Assembly (NCBI GenBank): GCA_934726435.1
Contig: CAKVDR010000011.1
Span: forward strand, 1-14,655
Length of the DNA stretch: 14,655 nt
DNA from: an uncultured Eubacteriales bacterium
Lineage (GTDB): Bacteria > Bacillota > Clostridia > Oscillospirales > Acutalibacteraceae
Reading direction: 5' to 3'
A model generated the notes under the pieces. That model made no database searches. It was not told the DNA's origin and was given only the letters and a program-made list of their open reading frames with translations. The translations under genes were made by a program, and so were the position numbers. Shown one piece after another: positions 1-7,449 of the stretch (its first letter is position 1; every line of letters begins with the position of its first letter).

Positions 1-1002
1 ACTGATTTGTTTCATTGTATGCTTATTTCTTCGTCGGGCTATGCTGCAATGACGCTTGCATATCACATTGGCGGGGGAGATGTTCAAAAATTTGTTGACA
101 TGATGAATGAAAAAGTTGCGAGCCTCGGCTGCACTGACACTCACTTTGAAAATCCTGACGGAATATACCACGAGAATCAATATTCAACCGCGGCGGACAT
201 GTATAAAATAGCAAAATATGCAATGAATAATTCTGACTTTTTAAATATTGTTGCAAAAAGCGAATATAACATGTTTGGCGATGAAAGAGACCCGGTGATT
301 ACAACAAACCGCTTGATTGATAAAAAAAGAGGTGGAAAATATTATCTTCCTTTTGTTAAAGGTATAAAAACGGGTTATGTTGAACAGGCTGGAAGATGCC
401 TTATTTCTTATGCTGTTAAAGATGGCAAGACTTATGTTTTGGTTGTTATGGGCGGCCCGACTAAAGACTCTGATGGGAAAAAACTCCAGGATAACACTGC
501 CATGCTTGACAGTGTGGATCTTTACAACTGGGCGTACAATGATTTAAGAAGTGTGAACATTTTAGAAAAAAATTATCCTTTAACTGAAACCGGACTTAGT
601 TTCGTTTGGGGGAAAGACAAAATCGTGCTTTCTTCTTCAAAGGATTTTAACTTGATGCTACCTAAAAACGCTAGCCGGGACGACGTTTCATTCGAGTTTG
701 AAGTTCCGCAAAATATAGAAGCTCCTGTTAAAAAATTTGAACCTCTCGGCAAAGTGCATGTTCTGTTTAAAGGCGCAGAAATAGCTGCGGTAGACTTAAT
801 TTCAACAAAAGATTTTAATAAAAATTATGCTATTGTGATTTTTGAATTTGTGAAAGCGGTTATTACTTCGAAGATTTTTATTTTTCTATTTATCTTGTTA
901 ATGGCTTTTGTGATTTTTTATATTCTTTGCATTATAAGATATAACATGAGGCGCAAAAATAAAAACAAAGTTGTTAACATTTCGAAGGCTAAAAAGAAAT
1001 AA
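1..1002 (+). CDS. D-alanyl-D-alanine carboxypeptidase (PBP5/DacF type), 5' truncated by window edge
   Basis: Low-molecular-weight penicillin-binding protein that removes the terminal D-Ala from peptidoglycan stem peptides outside the membrane. The frame is open from base 1, so the N-terminus with the SxxK nucleophile motif lies outside the window; 333 residues are visible. Seen: the helix after the second motif (MLISSSGYAAM, visible residues 7-17), the stretch ending in THFENPDG, and the third motif KTG inside VKGIKTGYVEQAG (residues 119-130), all matching the S11 peptidase family. A PBP5-C-like beta region follows. A hydrophobic segment at about 288-313 and a Lys/Arg-rich tail look like a C-terminal membrane anchor. 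Odd: the SxN motif reads S-S-G, so the usual Asn is Gly. No terminator is evident before the next gene, 79 bases on. Family call is secure; specific paralogue (dacF, dacB or other) is not. Confidence 0.93.
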   Translation, partial: TDLFHCMLISSSGYAAMTLAYHIGGGDVQKFVDMMNEKVASLGCTDTHFENPDGIYHENQYSTAADMYKIAKYAMNNSDFLNIVAKSEYNMFGDERDPVITTNRLIDKKRGGKYYLPFVKGIKTGYVEQAGRCLISYAVKDGKTYVLVVMGGPTKDSDGKKLQDNTAMLDSVDLYNWAYNDLRSVNILEKNYPLTETGLSFVWGKDKIVLSSSKDFNLMLPKNASRDDVSFEFEVPQNIEAPVKKFEPLGKVHVLFKGAEIAAVDLISTKDFNKNYAIVIFEFVKAVITSKIFIFLFILLMAFVIFYILCIIRYNMRRKNKNKVVNISKAKKK

Positions 1003-1081
1003 AACTCAAAGCTTTAGAATATTATACCCTCTGTCTGACATATAGATTGTAGTGCTTAAAATATAACTGGAGGGTGTAAAA

Positions 1082-2032
1082 ATGATAGAATTTTATCCTG
1101 AGGGACAATTAATAGATAAACTTGAAAATGTAAGCTTAATGTCCTCTATGGAAAATTTACAAGAAGCTTGCCAAAACAGAAAAATACTCGAAGCAAGGGC
1201 AGTAATGTGCGACAGTAACCACAATTTGATAGTCGATATGGGAATTATGAAAGGAATAATCCCGCGCGAAGAAGGAGCCATCGGCATAAAAGAAGGCTCA
1301 GTTCGTGATATCGCCGTGATTTCAAAGGTTAACAGGCCGGTTTGCTTTGTTGTTGAGGGCTTTAAAAAAGATTCTTACGGCAATAATTTTGCCGTGCTTT
1401 CTCGCAGGGCTGCTCAAGAAATTTGCATGAAAAATTACATTTTAAATCTTCACCCAGGAGATATTATTCCTGCGAAAGTAACGCATATGGAAAGCTTTGG
1501 CGTATTTGCTGACATTGGCTGCGGGATAGTTTCTTTCTTGCCGATTGATACAATCTCGGTTTCGAGGATATCCCATCCGAAAGAAAGATTTTCAGTGGGG
1601 ATGGACATAAAAGTAATAATCAAATATTTTGAGGGAACGAGGGTTCATCTTACTCACAAAGAGCTGCTCGGAACTTGGGAAGAAAACGCTTCGCTTTTCT
1701 CAGTTGGTGAAACTGTGGGAGGAATCGTTCGCTCGGTTGAAGACTACGGAATATTCGTTGAGCTAACGCCGAATTTAGCGGGTCTCGCGGAGCCCAAAGA
1801 AGACGTTGAAGTTGGCAGCGAAGCAAGCGTTTACATCAAAAATATTGTACCGGATAAAATGAAAATAAAGCTCGTTATAATCGACACTTTCAGCCGTACG
1901 CAAGATTTCAAAGAAGTTAAATATTTTTATGAAGGAAACCACATTGAAAACTTTAGGTATTCGCCCGAAGGCTGCCAAAAGCTGGTTGAAACCGACTTCA
2001 AAGCCTTCCAGAGCATTTACAGCGCAACTTAA
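1082..2032 (+). CDS. S1 RNA-binding repeat protein (ribosomal protein S1-like)
   Basis: A 316-residue cytoplasmic protein with S1-type OB folds, expected to bind single-stranded RNA. Roughly three repeats can be seen: a divergent one at about 35-108, a clear one at about 124-194 (GDIIPAKVTHMESFGVFADI, then VHLTHKELLG), and another at about 205-266 (VGGIVRSVEDYGIFVEL). This is the layout of the short S1-like proteins common in Clostridia, which are often named 30S ribosomal protein S1 but are shorter than the 4-6 repeat proteins. The last 50 residues are not an S1 repeat and are unrecognised. Start ATG 1082 follows GGAGG (1069-1073) by 8 bases. The gene ends at a strong hairpin 14 bases downstream. 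Whether it is a true ribosomal subunit or a regulator cannot be told from sequence. Confidence 0.85.
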   Translation: MIEFYPEGQLIDKLENVSLMSSMENLQEACQNRKILEARAVMCDSNHNLIVDMGIMKGIIPREEGAIGIKEGSVRDIAVISKVNRPVCFVVEGFKKDSYGNNFAVLSRRAAQEICMKNYILNLHPGDIIPAKVTHMESFGVFADIGCGIVSFLPIDTISVSRISHPKERFSVGMDIKVIIKYFEGTRVHLTHKELLGTWEENASLFSVGETVGGIVRSVEDYGIFVELTPNLAGLAEPKEDVEVGSEASVYIKNIVPDKMKIKLVIIDTFSRTQDFKEVKYFYEGNHIENFRYSPEGCQKLVETDFKAFQSIYSAT

Positions 2033-2045
2033 TTTCAAATAAAAA

Positions 2046-2076
2046 GCCTACTCTTGATTGAGTAGGTTTATTTTTT
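2046..2076. terminator. Bidirectional intrinsic terminator between convergent genes
   Basis: An 8-bp stem (GCCTACTC 2046-2053 with GAGTAGGT 2060-2067, one G-U pair) has a 6-base loop. It is flanked by a run of A on the left and TTTATTTTTT on the right, so it can terminate both the S1-protein transcript and the convergent PH-domain transcript, whose stop codon overlaps its right edge. Confidence 0.85.
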
Positions 2077-2473
2077 ATCTCATTGCTTGAGCCATTTTTT
2101 CAGCTTGGCGGGTTATTCTGTCTTCTTCATATTGTTCGATTTGATTGTTGATTGCGGTTTTTAGTTCATCGGGGTTTTCTATGTGTTCGAAATGAAACTT
2201 TGTTGCTGCAGTTACTACTATTATAGTTCCATAGTTAAAAATTTTCCCGAAAAGGTTTTGTCTGACTTCTACTCCGTTTATTTTGTTAAGCGGGCTGTCA
2301 AGATTTTTAGTTCTAATTAATCCCAAAGAACCACTCAGACGTTTGTTTGTAAGTCTTAGTTTGGTTGTTAGGTTTTTTACGAGTGCAGGTATTCCTATTA
2401 AATATATGCACAAAATTAAATCTAGAATAATTTTCACCTTGGATACTTGGGCTTCTTTGATGATTTTTTCCAT
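2075..2473 (-). CDS. Small membrane protein with bacterial PH domain
   Basis: 132 residues. One hydrophobic segment at about 13-33 is followed by a bacterial pleckstrin-homology-like region of the YdbS/YdbT kind: the LTNKRLSGSLGLI strand pair (residues 41-53), the LDSPLNKINGVEVRQN segment (58-73), the FNYGTIIVVTA strand (about 79-90), and a closing helix. A charged helical tail (about 106-132) follows. The biochemical role of these domains is mostly unknown; they are membrane-associated. Start ATG at 2473 has an excellent AAGGAGG about 9 bases upstream, and a consensus-like promoter lies at 2530-2556. It is a single-gene unit convergent with the S1-protein gene. Confidence 0.75.
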   Translation of the reverse strand: MEKIIKEAQVSKVKIILDLILCIYLIGIPALVKNLTTKLRLTNKRLSGSLGLIRTKNLDSPLNKINGVEVRQNLFGKIFNYGTIIVVTAATKFHFEHIENPDELKTAINNQIEQYEEDRITRQAEKMAQAMR

Positions 2474-2529
2474 TATTTATTCCTCCTTATCAAATTTAGT
2501 GTTAAAATTGGTGTTAATATTATGACATT

Positions 2530-2556
2530 ATTATACATATATCCATAAATTGTCAA
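2530..2556 (-). promoter_or_regulatory. Sigma-A-type promoter for the PH-domain gene
   Basis: On the minus strand, a perfect -35 TTGACA (2551-2556) and a perfect -10 TATAAT (2530-2535) are separated by only 15 bp. Both boxes are ideal, but the spacer is 2 bp short of optimal, which normally lowers activity. It lies 57 bases upstream of the start codon. Confidence 0.7.
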
Positions 2557-2621
2557 TAGTTTTTTAATATTTATTTAATAATTTTGAAATAATCAACAAC
2601 TTTTTTAATTTTAGTGCTGCT

Positions 2622-2651
2622 TTGTCAAAATTATTGAAAAATTCATATTAT
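2622..2651 (+). promoter_or_regulatory. Candidate sigma-A promoter for the cysteine desulfurase-family gene
   Basis: TTGTCA (2622-2627) and TATTAT (2646-2651) with an 18-bp spacer, in an AT-rich intergenic region shared with the divergent PH-domain promoter. A second reading of the -10 as TATACT (2649-2654) would give an over-long 21-bp spacer. The match is moderate. Confidence 0.45.
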
Positions 2652-2656
2652 ACTAT

Positions 2657-2776
2657 GAGGATTAAGAGTTCGGTTTACTGCCTTTGCTCTTACCTTCGAT
2701 AAAGCGTGTATTGGACGACTTAAAACATGATTTTGATAATTATAATTATTTAAAAATGATAGGAGGTAAAGATGTT
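2657..2776 (+). other. Untranslated leader of the cysteine desulfurase-family gene
   Basis: Between the proposed promoter and GTG 2777 lies a leader of about 115 bases. It has one weak stem (TAAGAG pairing with CTCTTA around 2664-2691, about 18-base loop) and no riboswitch I recognise. The frame is open upstream to TTG 2684, but that stretch does not resemble the N-terminus of this enzyme family, so I treat it as non-coding. Together with the promoters this accounts for the gene-free stretch 2474-2776. Confidence 0.35.
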
Positions 2777-3925
2777 GTGATATATTTGGATAACTCAGCT
2801 ACTTCATACCCAAAGCCAATGGCTGTGAGAGAGGCGACTTTTCAAACGTTTCAAAGATACGGAGCAAATCCTGGACGCAGTGGACATACTATGTCGCGCG
2901 AATCAGGCATGGAAATTGAAAAGTGCAGGAGGGTAGCTGCGAAAATGTTCGGCGCTTTTGAGCCGAAAGACGTTGCATTTACTCTCAATTGCACGCAAGC
3001 AATTAATTTGGTCATGAAGGGCCTTTTAAAGCCAGGCGACCATGTCGTGACATCTTCTATTGAGCATAACGCAGTAATGCGACCGCTCAGAAAAATGGAG
3101 AAAAAAGGGATAATAACTTTTTCAGTAGCCCAGGTTTACCCCAAAGACCCTGAAAAAACCGTTGACTCTTTCAGAAAAGCAATAAATTCTAAAACCGCGC
3201 TCATAGTTTGCAGCCATGCTTCGAACGTTTGGGGAATTCGCATGCCGGTTGAAAGAATAGCCGCTCTTGCAAGGGTTTATGAAATACCGATTCTTGTTGA
3301 TGCAGCTCAATCAGCAGGAATTTTGCCTATAAATGTTTTAGAAACAGGGATAGATTATTTATGCGTAGCCGGGCATAAAGGCCTTTACGGCCCGATGGGA
3401 ACAGGTATGCTCATCACTCACTATGCAGATAACCTTGAAACTATAATTGAAGGCGGAACGGGAACTAACTCGATGACTTTTTGCCAGCCGCAGGAAATGC
3501 CGCAAAAATTTGAAAGCGGGACACCTAATTTTCACGGAATATGCGGTCTTCGTGCTGGAATGGAGTTCGTTAATCAAAAGGGTATCAGCAATATTTTCAA
3601 GCATGAAATGAGCCTTATTATTTATCTTTACGATAAGCTCAAAAGTATCAAAGGTGTAAAGCTTTATATGCCTCGCCCTGACTTTGAAAATTTTGTGCCT
3701 GTGCTTAGTTTTAATATTAGCGGTTATGTGAGCGATGAAATCGGCAAAATTCTTGATCATTATGGAATAGAAGTTAGAACAGGACTTCATTGCGCCCCTG
3801 CGGCTCATGATTTTGGTGGCACAATTGACATTGGAGCAGTAAGGGTCAGCCCGTCTGTTTTCACCACTAAAACTGAAATAAATAAACTCGTTGAGGTGGT
3901 CAAAAACATAAAGCCTAAATTTTAA
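2777..3925 (+). CDS. Class-V aminotransferase, cysteine desulfurase family
   Basis: PLP enzyme expected to move sulfur from L-cysteine through a cysteine persulfide to Fe-S cluster or thio-cofactor assembly. From GTG 2777 it is 382 residues, normal for the family, and opens with the canonical IYLDNSATSYPKP. AGGAGG (2761-2766) sits 10 bases before this GTG. Seen: the PLP-binding AGHKGLYGPMG with Schiff-base Lys 201, SHASNVWG, DAAQSAG, and the active-site RTGLHCAPAAH with Cys 339 near the C-terminus. The overall look is of the stand-alone clostridial subfamily related to SufS/CsdA rather than NifS/IscS. No SufU, IscU or ThiI gene is adjacent, so the sulfur acceptor is unknown. Transcription ends at the hairpin from 3962. 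Confidence 0.9.
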   Translation: MIYLDNSATSYPKPMAVREATFQTFQRYGANPGRSGHTMSRESGMEIEKCRRVAAKMFGAFEPKDVAFTLNCTQAINLVMKGLLKPGDHVVTSSIEHNAVMRPLRKMEKKGIITFSVAQVYPKDPEKTVDSFRKAINSKTALIVCSHASNVWGIRMPVERIAALARVYEIPILVDAAQSAGILPINVLETGIDYLCVAGHKGLYGPMGTGMLITHYADNLETIIEGGTGTNSMTFCQPQEMPQKFESGTPNFHGICGLRAGMEFVNQKGISNIFKHEMSLIIYLYDKLKSIKGVKLYMPRPDFENFVPVLSFNISGYVSDEIGKILDHYGIEVRTGLHCAPAAHDFGGTIDIGAVRVSPSVFTTKTEINKLVEVVKNIKPKF

Positions 3926-3933
3926 ACCCGCAC

Positions 3934-3962
3934 TTGGAAATCAGTCATTAATATGCTAAAAT
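3934..3962 (+). promoter_or_regulatory. Promoter for the cdaA operon
   Basis: TTGGAA (3934-3939), a 17-bp spacer, and an extended -10 TGC-TAAAAT (3954-3962). The predicted start near 3969 falls inside the left arm of the terminator hairpin that begins at 3962, so this promoter's transcript would lack most of the stem and escape termination. Confidence 0.55.
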
Positions 3963-4004
3963 AGAGTATCAATCCATTAAGCGATTGATACTTTAAATTT
4001 TATT
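3962..4004 (+). terminator. Intrinsic terminator after the cysteine desulfurase-family gene
   Basis: A perfect 10-bp stem (AGTATCAATC 3965-3974 with GATTGATACT 3983-3992), extendable by three pairs to 3962/3995, with an 8-base loop CATTAAGC and a T-rich tail (TTTAAATTTTATT). The stem is rather AT-rich and the T-tract is interrupted, so termination may be partial. Confidence 0.6.
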
Positions 4005-4031
4005 CCTAAAAACAGAAAGGATTTTGTTTTA

Positions 4032-4889
4032 ATGGATACTTTAAGTGCTATAAAAAGCTTGGTAAGAACCATCAATATTTGTGATGTTTTGGATATATTA
4101 GTCGTGGCGTTTTTGATTTATCACCTCATAAAAATAATAAGGGAATCAAGAGCCGGCCAGCTCGTTAAAGGAATAGTTATTATCCTGTGTGGTTACTTTT
4201 TGGCACAAAAACTTAATTTCAGAATGCTTAGCGCTGTGCTTAACAATTTCTTTCAGTTCAGTGTTTACGGGCTTTTGATAGTCTTTCAGCCGGAACTCAG
4301 AAGAGTTCTTGAGCAGATTGGAAGAAGCAAACTTTTTGGCTTTTGGCCTCTTGGGAGCATCACTAAAGATGAAGAATATTACATAAAAGAGTGCAAAAAT
4401 TTAGCTTCGGTTGTTACTGAAGCCGCAGCTACGCTCAGCAGGCAGAAAACAGGCGCTTTGATAGTCTTTGAAAGGCAAACGAAGCTCGGTGAAATAATCG
4501 ACACCGGGACAATCCTGAAAGCTGCTCCGTCTCCGGCGCTGATTTGCAACATATTTTTTAATAAAGCTCCTTTGCACGACGGTGCTTTGATAATAAAAGA
4601 TGGCCTTTTGTATGCTGGAGGGTGCATTTTACCTTTGACTAAAAACACCGATATAAGCATGCACTTTGGAACTCGCCACAGAGCCGCAATAGGAATAAGC
4701 GAGAACTCCGACGCAGTAGCGGTTGTTGTTTCTGAAGAAACGGGCAAAATTTCGCTTGCAATAAACGGCATTTTGAAAGTTTATGGGAGCATTGAAACCT
4801 TTAAATTTGAGCTTGAAGAAATTTTGATTGATCGTTCAAGACCTATTAAATATCAGAATGTTCTTAGTTCTATAAGGAGGGGAAGATAG
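4032..4889 (+). CDS. cdaA: Diadenylate cyclase CdaA (c-di-AMP synthase)
   Basis: Makes cyclic di-AMP from two ATP at the cytoplasmic face of the membrane; c-di-AMP controls potassium and osmolyte balance and wall homeostasis in Firmicutes. 285 residues, the usual length. Three transmembrane helices occupy about 18-37, 45-60 and 66-85, then comes FQPELRRVLEQIGR. The DAC domain carries the catalytic motifs KAPLHDGAL (DGA at 183-185) and GTRHRAA (RHR at 215-217), both intact, so it should be active. Start ATG 4032 follows AAAGGA (4016-4021) by 10 bases. Only 2 bases separate its stop from cdaR, its known membrane regulator. The usual third partner, glmM, is absent here. Confidence 0.97.
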   Translation: MDTLSAIKSLVRTINICDVLDILVVAFLIYHLIKIIRESRAGQLVKGIVIILCGYFLAQKLNFRMLSAVLNNFFQFSVYGLLIVFQPELRRVLEQIGRSKLFGFWPLGSITKDEEYYIKECKNLASVVTEAAATLSRQKTGALIVFERQTKLGEIIDTGTILKAAPSPALICNIFFNKAPLHDGALIIKDGLLYAGGCILPLTKNTDISMHFGTRHRAAIGISENSDAVAVVVSEETGKISLAINGILKVYGSIETFKFELEEILIDRSRPIKYQNVLSSIRRGR

Positions 4890-4891
4890 CT

Positions 4892-6178
4892 GTGAAAGAG
4901 TTTTTCAAAGGTTTTAAAGAAAAATTTAAAATAGGCAAGCTTTTTTATGATAATCGTTTTACAGCATTTTTTTCGCTTGTTTGTGCTTTTGTGATGTGGG
5001 TTTTGGTTTCTTCAAGCAGTACTGAGAGCATTCCCGTTATGATTTCGGATATCCCTATAAACATAACTCTTTCGGACGGAGCGGTTCAAGACGGTCTTCA
5101 AATTTTCAGCGGGCAAGACATAACCGCTAGGGTTGAGGTGACGGGTAGCAGGCTTGTTGTTGGGCAGCTCACGAAGAATGACATCCAAGTGACCGCTCCT
5201 CAAGCTGCAAGCACTATTATGTCCCCGGGGAATTACACCTTGGAGCTTTCGGCGAAAAAAGCCGGAATGATAAACGATTATTCAATTGCTTCGGACGTTA
5301 AACCTTCAGTTATAACCGTTATGGTTGATAGGCTCCGCGAAACAGAGCTTGAAATTCAGCCAGAAATAAACTTCACTGCAAAAGAAGGATATTTCGTTGG
5401 CGGAACAACTCTTTCGAGCCCAAAAGTTAGAATTTCCGGCCCAGAAACCGAGGTTTCGAAAGTTAAAAAAGTTTTGGTTAAAGGCGAAGTCCCGGGCGAA
5501 GTCAGCGAAACAGTTAATATGACGCTTCCGATAGTTATGTATGATGCTTACGACAGCCCGATAAGCAGCGAAACCATAAAAACCAGTTTTTCGGAAGTTG
5601 ACGTTAGCATTCCTGTTCTTATGAAAAAAGAAATTGAAATAAGGCCAGAGTTTATAAATGTTCCTCAAGGCGTGAGCACTCAAGGAATCGTTAAAGTAAC
5701 TCCTTCAAAGCTTGAAATTGCGGGCCCGAAGGACACAATTTCTGAAATAAGCAGCGTTAGTCTGCCGGAGGTTGATTTCACGAGCCTTAGCGCTCAGAAT
5801 CACAAATTTGAGCTGTCAATTTCTTTGCCGTCAGGGTGCAGGAGTCTTAACAATGACTACAGCGCAAAAGTTGATGTCGACATGAGCCAGTTTAAAGAAA
5901 AGATTTTGAGCATCAACAGGTTTTCTATTGTGAACACTCCGAAAAATAAATTAGCAAAGGTTTACAACGGTAGTATAGGTGTTACTTTCATTGGCCCTGT
6001 AAAGTCGGTGAATGCGCTTAAAGTTTCGGACGTTGTGGCTCAGGTTGATTTGAGCAATAATGATGGAAGCCTTAGCTCAATGGAAATGCCTGTTAAGCTC
6101 ATAATAGAGAATTTCAAAGACATTTGGGTTTATGAGAAGCATTTTGTGAATGTAAGCCTGGCAAATGCAAACAAGTAA
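4892..6178 (+). CDS. cdaR: CdaR, YbbR-repeat regulator of CdaA
   Basis: Membrane-anchored extracytoplasmic protein that modulates the diadenylate cyclase encoded just upstream. 428 residues, with a short basic cytoplasmic N-terminus, one membrane helix at about 23-41, and an outer part made of about four YbbR-type beta repeats (roughly 45-125, 130-220, 230-315, 320-420). Repeated strand signatures are visible, such as VRISGPETEVSKV, LEIAGPKDTISEI and VTFIGPVKSVNAL. The start is GTG 4892, with AAGGAGGGG (4874-4882) about 9 bases upstream and overlapping the 3' end of cdaA. The 2-base intergenic gap indicates translational coupling with cdaA. Confidence 0.93.
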   Translation: MKEFFKGFKEKFKIGKLFYDNRFTAFFSLVCAFVMWVLVSSSSTESIPVMISDIPINITLSDGAVQDGLQIFSGQDITARVEVTGSRLVVGQLTKNDIQVTAPQAASTIMSPGNYTLELSAKKAGMINDYSIASDVKPSVITVMVDRLRETELEIQPEINFTAKEGYFVGGTTLSSPKVRISGPETEVSKVKKVLVKGEVPGEVSETVNMTLPIVMYDAYDSPISSETIKTSFSEVDVSIPVLMKKEIEIRPEFINVPQGVSTQGIVKVTPSKLEIAGPKDTISEISSVSLPEVDFTSLSAQNHKFELSISLPSGCRSLNNDYSAKVDVDMSQFKEKILSINRFSIVNTPKNKLAKVYNGSIGVTFIGPVKSVNALKVSDVVAQVDLSNNDGSLSSMEMPVKLIIENFKDIWVYEKHFVNVSLANANK

Positions 6179-6204
6179 AAAACAAAAGAAAGGTAAATTA
6201 ACTT

Positions 6205-6618
6205 ATGAAACGAGAAGAATCAAGGCAACAAGCATTAATATTTTTATTTGAAAATGAATTTTCGCCTAACACCCCCGAAGAAATTTTAGAAATGGCAGAG
6301 CTTTTAAGAGGCGAAAAAGTAAGTGGCTTTTCAAAAGAACTTTTTCTTGGAACTTTAGAAAATTTGGCCGAAATTGACGCAGTGATTGAAAAAAATCTAA
6401 AAGGATGGAAGAAAGAAAGGCTGTCAAAGGTTGTTCTTTCGATTTTAAGGCTTGGAACTTTTGAGCTTATTTATCAAAAAACTCCTGTAAACATTGTTAT
6501 TGACCAGGCTGTTAAAATTTCTCAAAAATACGCAACTCAAAGCGACGCAGTTTACATCAATGGTGTTCTCGGCGCAGTGAGTAGAGAATTTTGCGAAAAT
6601 AAAAGCGAGGAGAAATAA
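6205..6618 (+). CDS. nusB: Transcription antitermination protein NusB
   Basis: Small all-helical RNA-binding protein that joins NusE (S10) at boxA in rRNA antitermination. 137 residues, a normal length. It opens with MKREESRQQALIFLFENEF, matching the family's R-x-x-A-hydrophobic start. The second half has LSKVVLSILRLGTFELIYQ and the conserved PVNIVIDQAVKISQKYAT, followed by YINGVLGAV. ATG 6205 has AGAAAGG about 11 bases upstream, a slightly long spacing. It lies 26 bases after cdaR and 3 bases before ispA. In many Clostridia nusB precedes xseA-xseB-ispA-dxs; here the two exonuclease VII genes are missing. Confidence 0.95.
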   Translation: MKREESRQQALIFLFENEFSPNTPEEILEMAELLRGEKVSGFSKELFLGTLENLAEIDAVIEKNLKGWKKERLSKVVLSILRLGTFELIYQKTPVNIVIDQAVKISQKYATQSDAVYINGVLGAVSREFCENKSEEK

Positions 6619-6621
6619 ACT

Positions 6622-7422
6622 TTGAATAATTTAAGCCAAATTGAAGAATATTTAGGCAAAATAAATACTACTCTTGAAGGTTATTTGAAAAATCACGAGA
6701 GCGAACTTTCCGAAGTTATGAAATACACTTTGATGGCTCCAGGTAAGAAAATCCGCCCGCTTGTTATGACCTGTATTTACAAGCTTTGTGGCGGAAAAAG
6801 CGAAGAAATTTTCAAATTTGCCGCGGCTATTGAAATGATTCATGCTTACTCGCTTATTCATGATGATCTGCCTTGCATGGATGATGGCGAAATCCGAAGA
6901 GGCAAGCCTTGCAGCCACTTGAAATTCGGTGAGAGCACGGCTCTTCTTGCAGGTGATGCCCTTTTGACCGGCGCTTTTGAAATTGCCAGTACTGCCTGCT
7001 TTGAAAACTTTGCCGCAACACTTGAGAGCATTAACATTCTTGCAGCTTTGGCGGGAACTTCCGGCATGGTCCTGGGGCAATATGAAGATTTAAAAGGAAG
7101 CGAAAGCATCCTTGAAGTTTACAAGCTAAAGACTGCGAATCTGTTTATTGCTTGCAGCAAAATTGGTGCCGTTTTGGCTGGTGCAAGCCCTGAAACCATA
7201 AAAATCGCAGAAGAATTCGGCTTTAAAATGGGAATTCTTTTTCAGCTCGCTGATGATTTAATCGACGAAGACATTAAAAAAGATGATTTAATTTCAGGCA
7301 TGAATGCTCTTGATTTTGCTAAAAAACTTTTAATTGATGCTGAAAATTTGCTTGAAAAAATCGGCAAAGATAACGCGGTTTTGAAGCATTTTTTAAGTTT
7401 AATAAGTGCAAGCATAAAATAA
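6622..7422 (+). CDS. ispA: Polyprenyl (geranyl/farnesyl) diphosphate synthase, IspA-like, shortened
   Basis: Condenses IPP with allylic diphosphates to give short-chain prenyl diphosphates for undecaprenyl-P and quinone synthesis. Seen: KKIRP (42-46), the first Asp-rich motif DDLPCMDD (81-88) with the bacterial four-residue spacing, RRGKPCSH (92-99), GQYEDL (152-157), KLKT (168-171), and the second Asp-rich motif FQLADDLIDED (207-217). It is 266 residues against about 290 for the family. The missing part lies just after the second motif, where the conserved GK...D...K-[ST]-TY segment is absent and the chain passes directly to the last helices. The start is TTG 6622 with GAGGAG (6607-6612) 9 bases upstream, inside the end of nusB. 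dxs follows, so the operon joins the first MEP-pathway step with prenyl elongation. Confidence 0.9.
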   Translation: MNNLSQIEEYLGKINTTLEGYLKNHESELSEVMKYTLMAPGKKIRPLVMTCIYKLCGGKSEEIFKFAAAIEMIHAYSLIHDDLPCMDDGEIRRGKPCSHLKFGESTALLAGDALLTGAFEIASTACFENFAATLESINILAALAGTSGMVLGQYEDLKGSESILEVYKLKTANLFIACSKIGAVLAGASPETIKIAEEFGFKMGILFQLADDLIDEDIKKDDLISGMNALDFAKKLLIDAENLLEKIGKDNAVLKHFLSLISASIK

Positions 7423-7449
7423 GTTATTAAGAAAGAAGTAATTTTAAGT

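Noticed and set aside
1035..1062. CTGACA / TAAAAT with 16-bp spacing as promoter of the S1-protein gene
   Set aside because: Transcription would begin at about 1069, on the ribosome site itself, so it cannot serve the gene well.
2283..2525. 80-codon plus-strand frame opposite the PH-domain gene
   Set aside because: The minus-strand gene has a recognisable domain, promoter and ribosome site; this frame has none.
2684..2776. TTG 2684 as the start of the cysteine desulfurase-family gene
   Set aside because: The extra 31 residues do not fit the family, whose N-terminus is IYLDN; there is no ribosome site before 2684, while AGGAGG lies 10 bases before GTG 2777.
3359..3808. 149-codon minus-strand frame inside the cysteine desulfurase-family gene
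   Set aside because: It is antisense to conserved active-site sequence and has no recognisable protein features.
3926..4031. c-di-AMP (ydaO-type) or other riboswitch ahead of cdaA
   Set aside because: The stretch is only about 106 bases and is explained by a simple hairpin and promoter; no conserved riboswitch core is seen.
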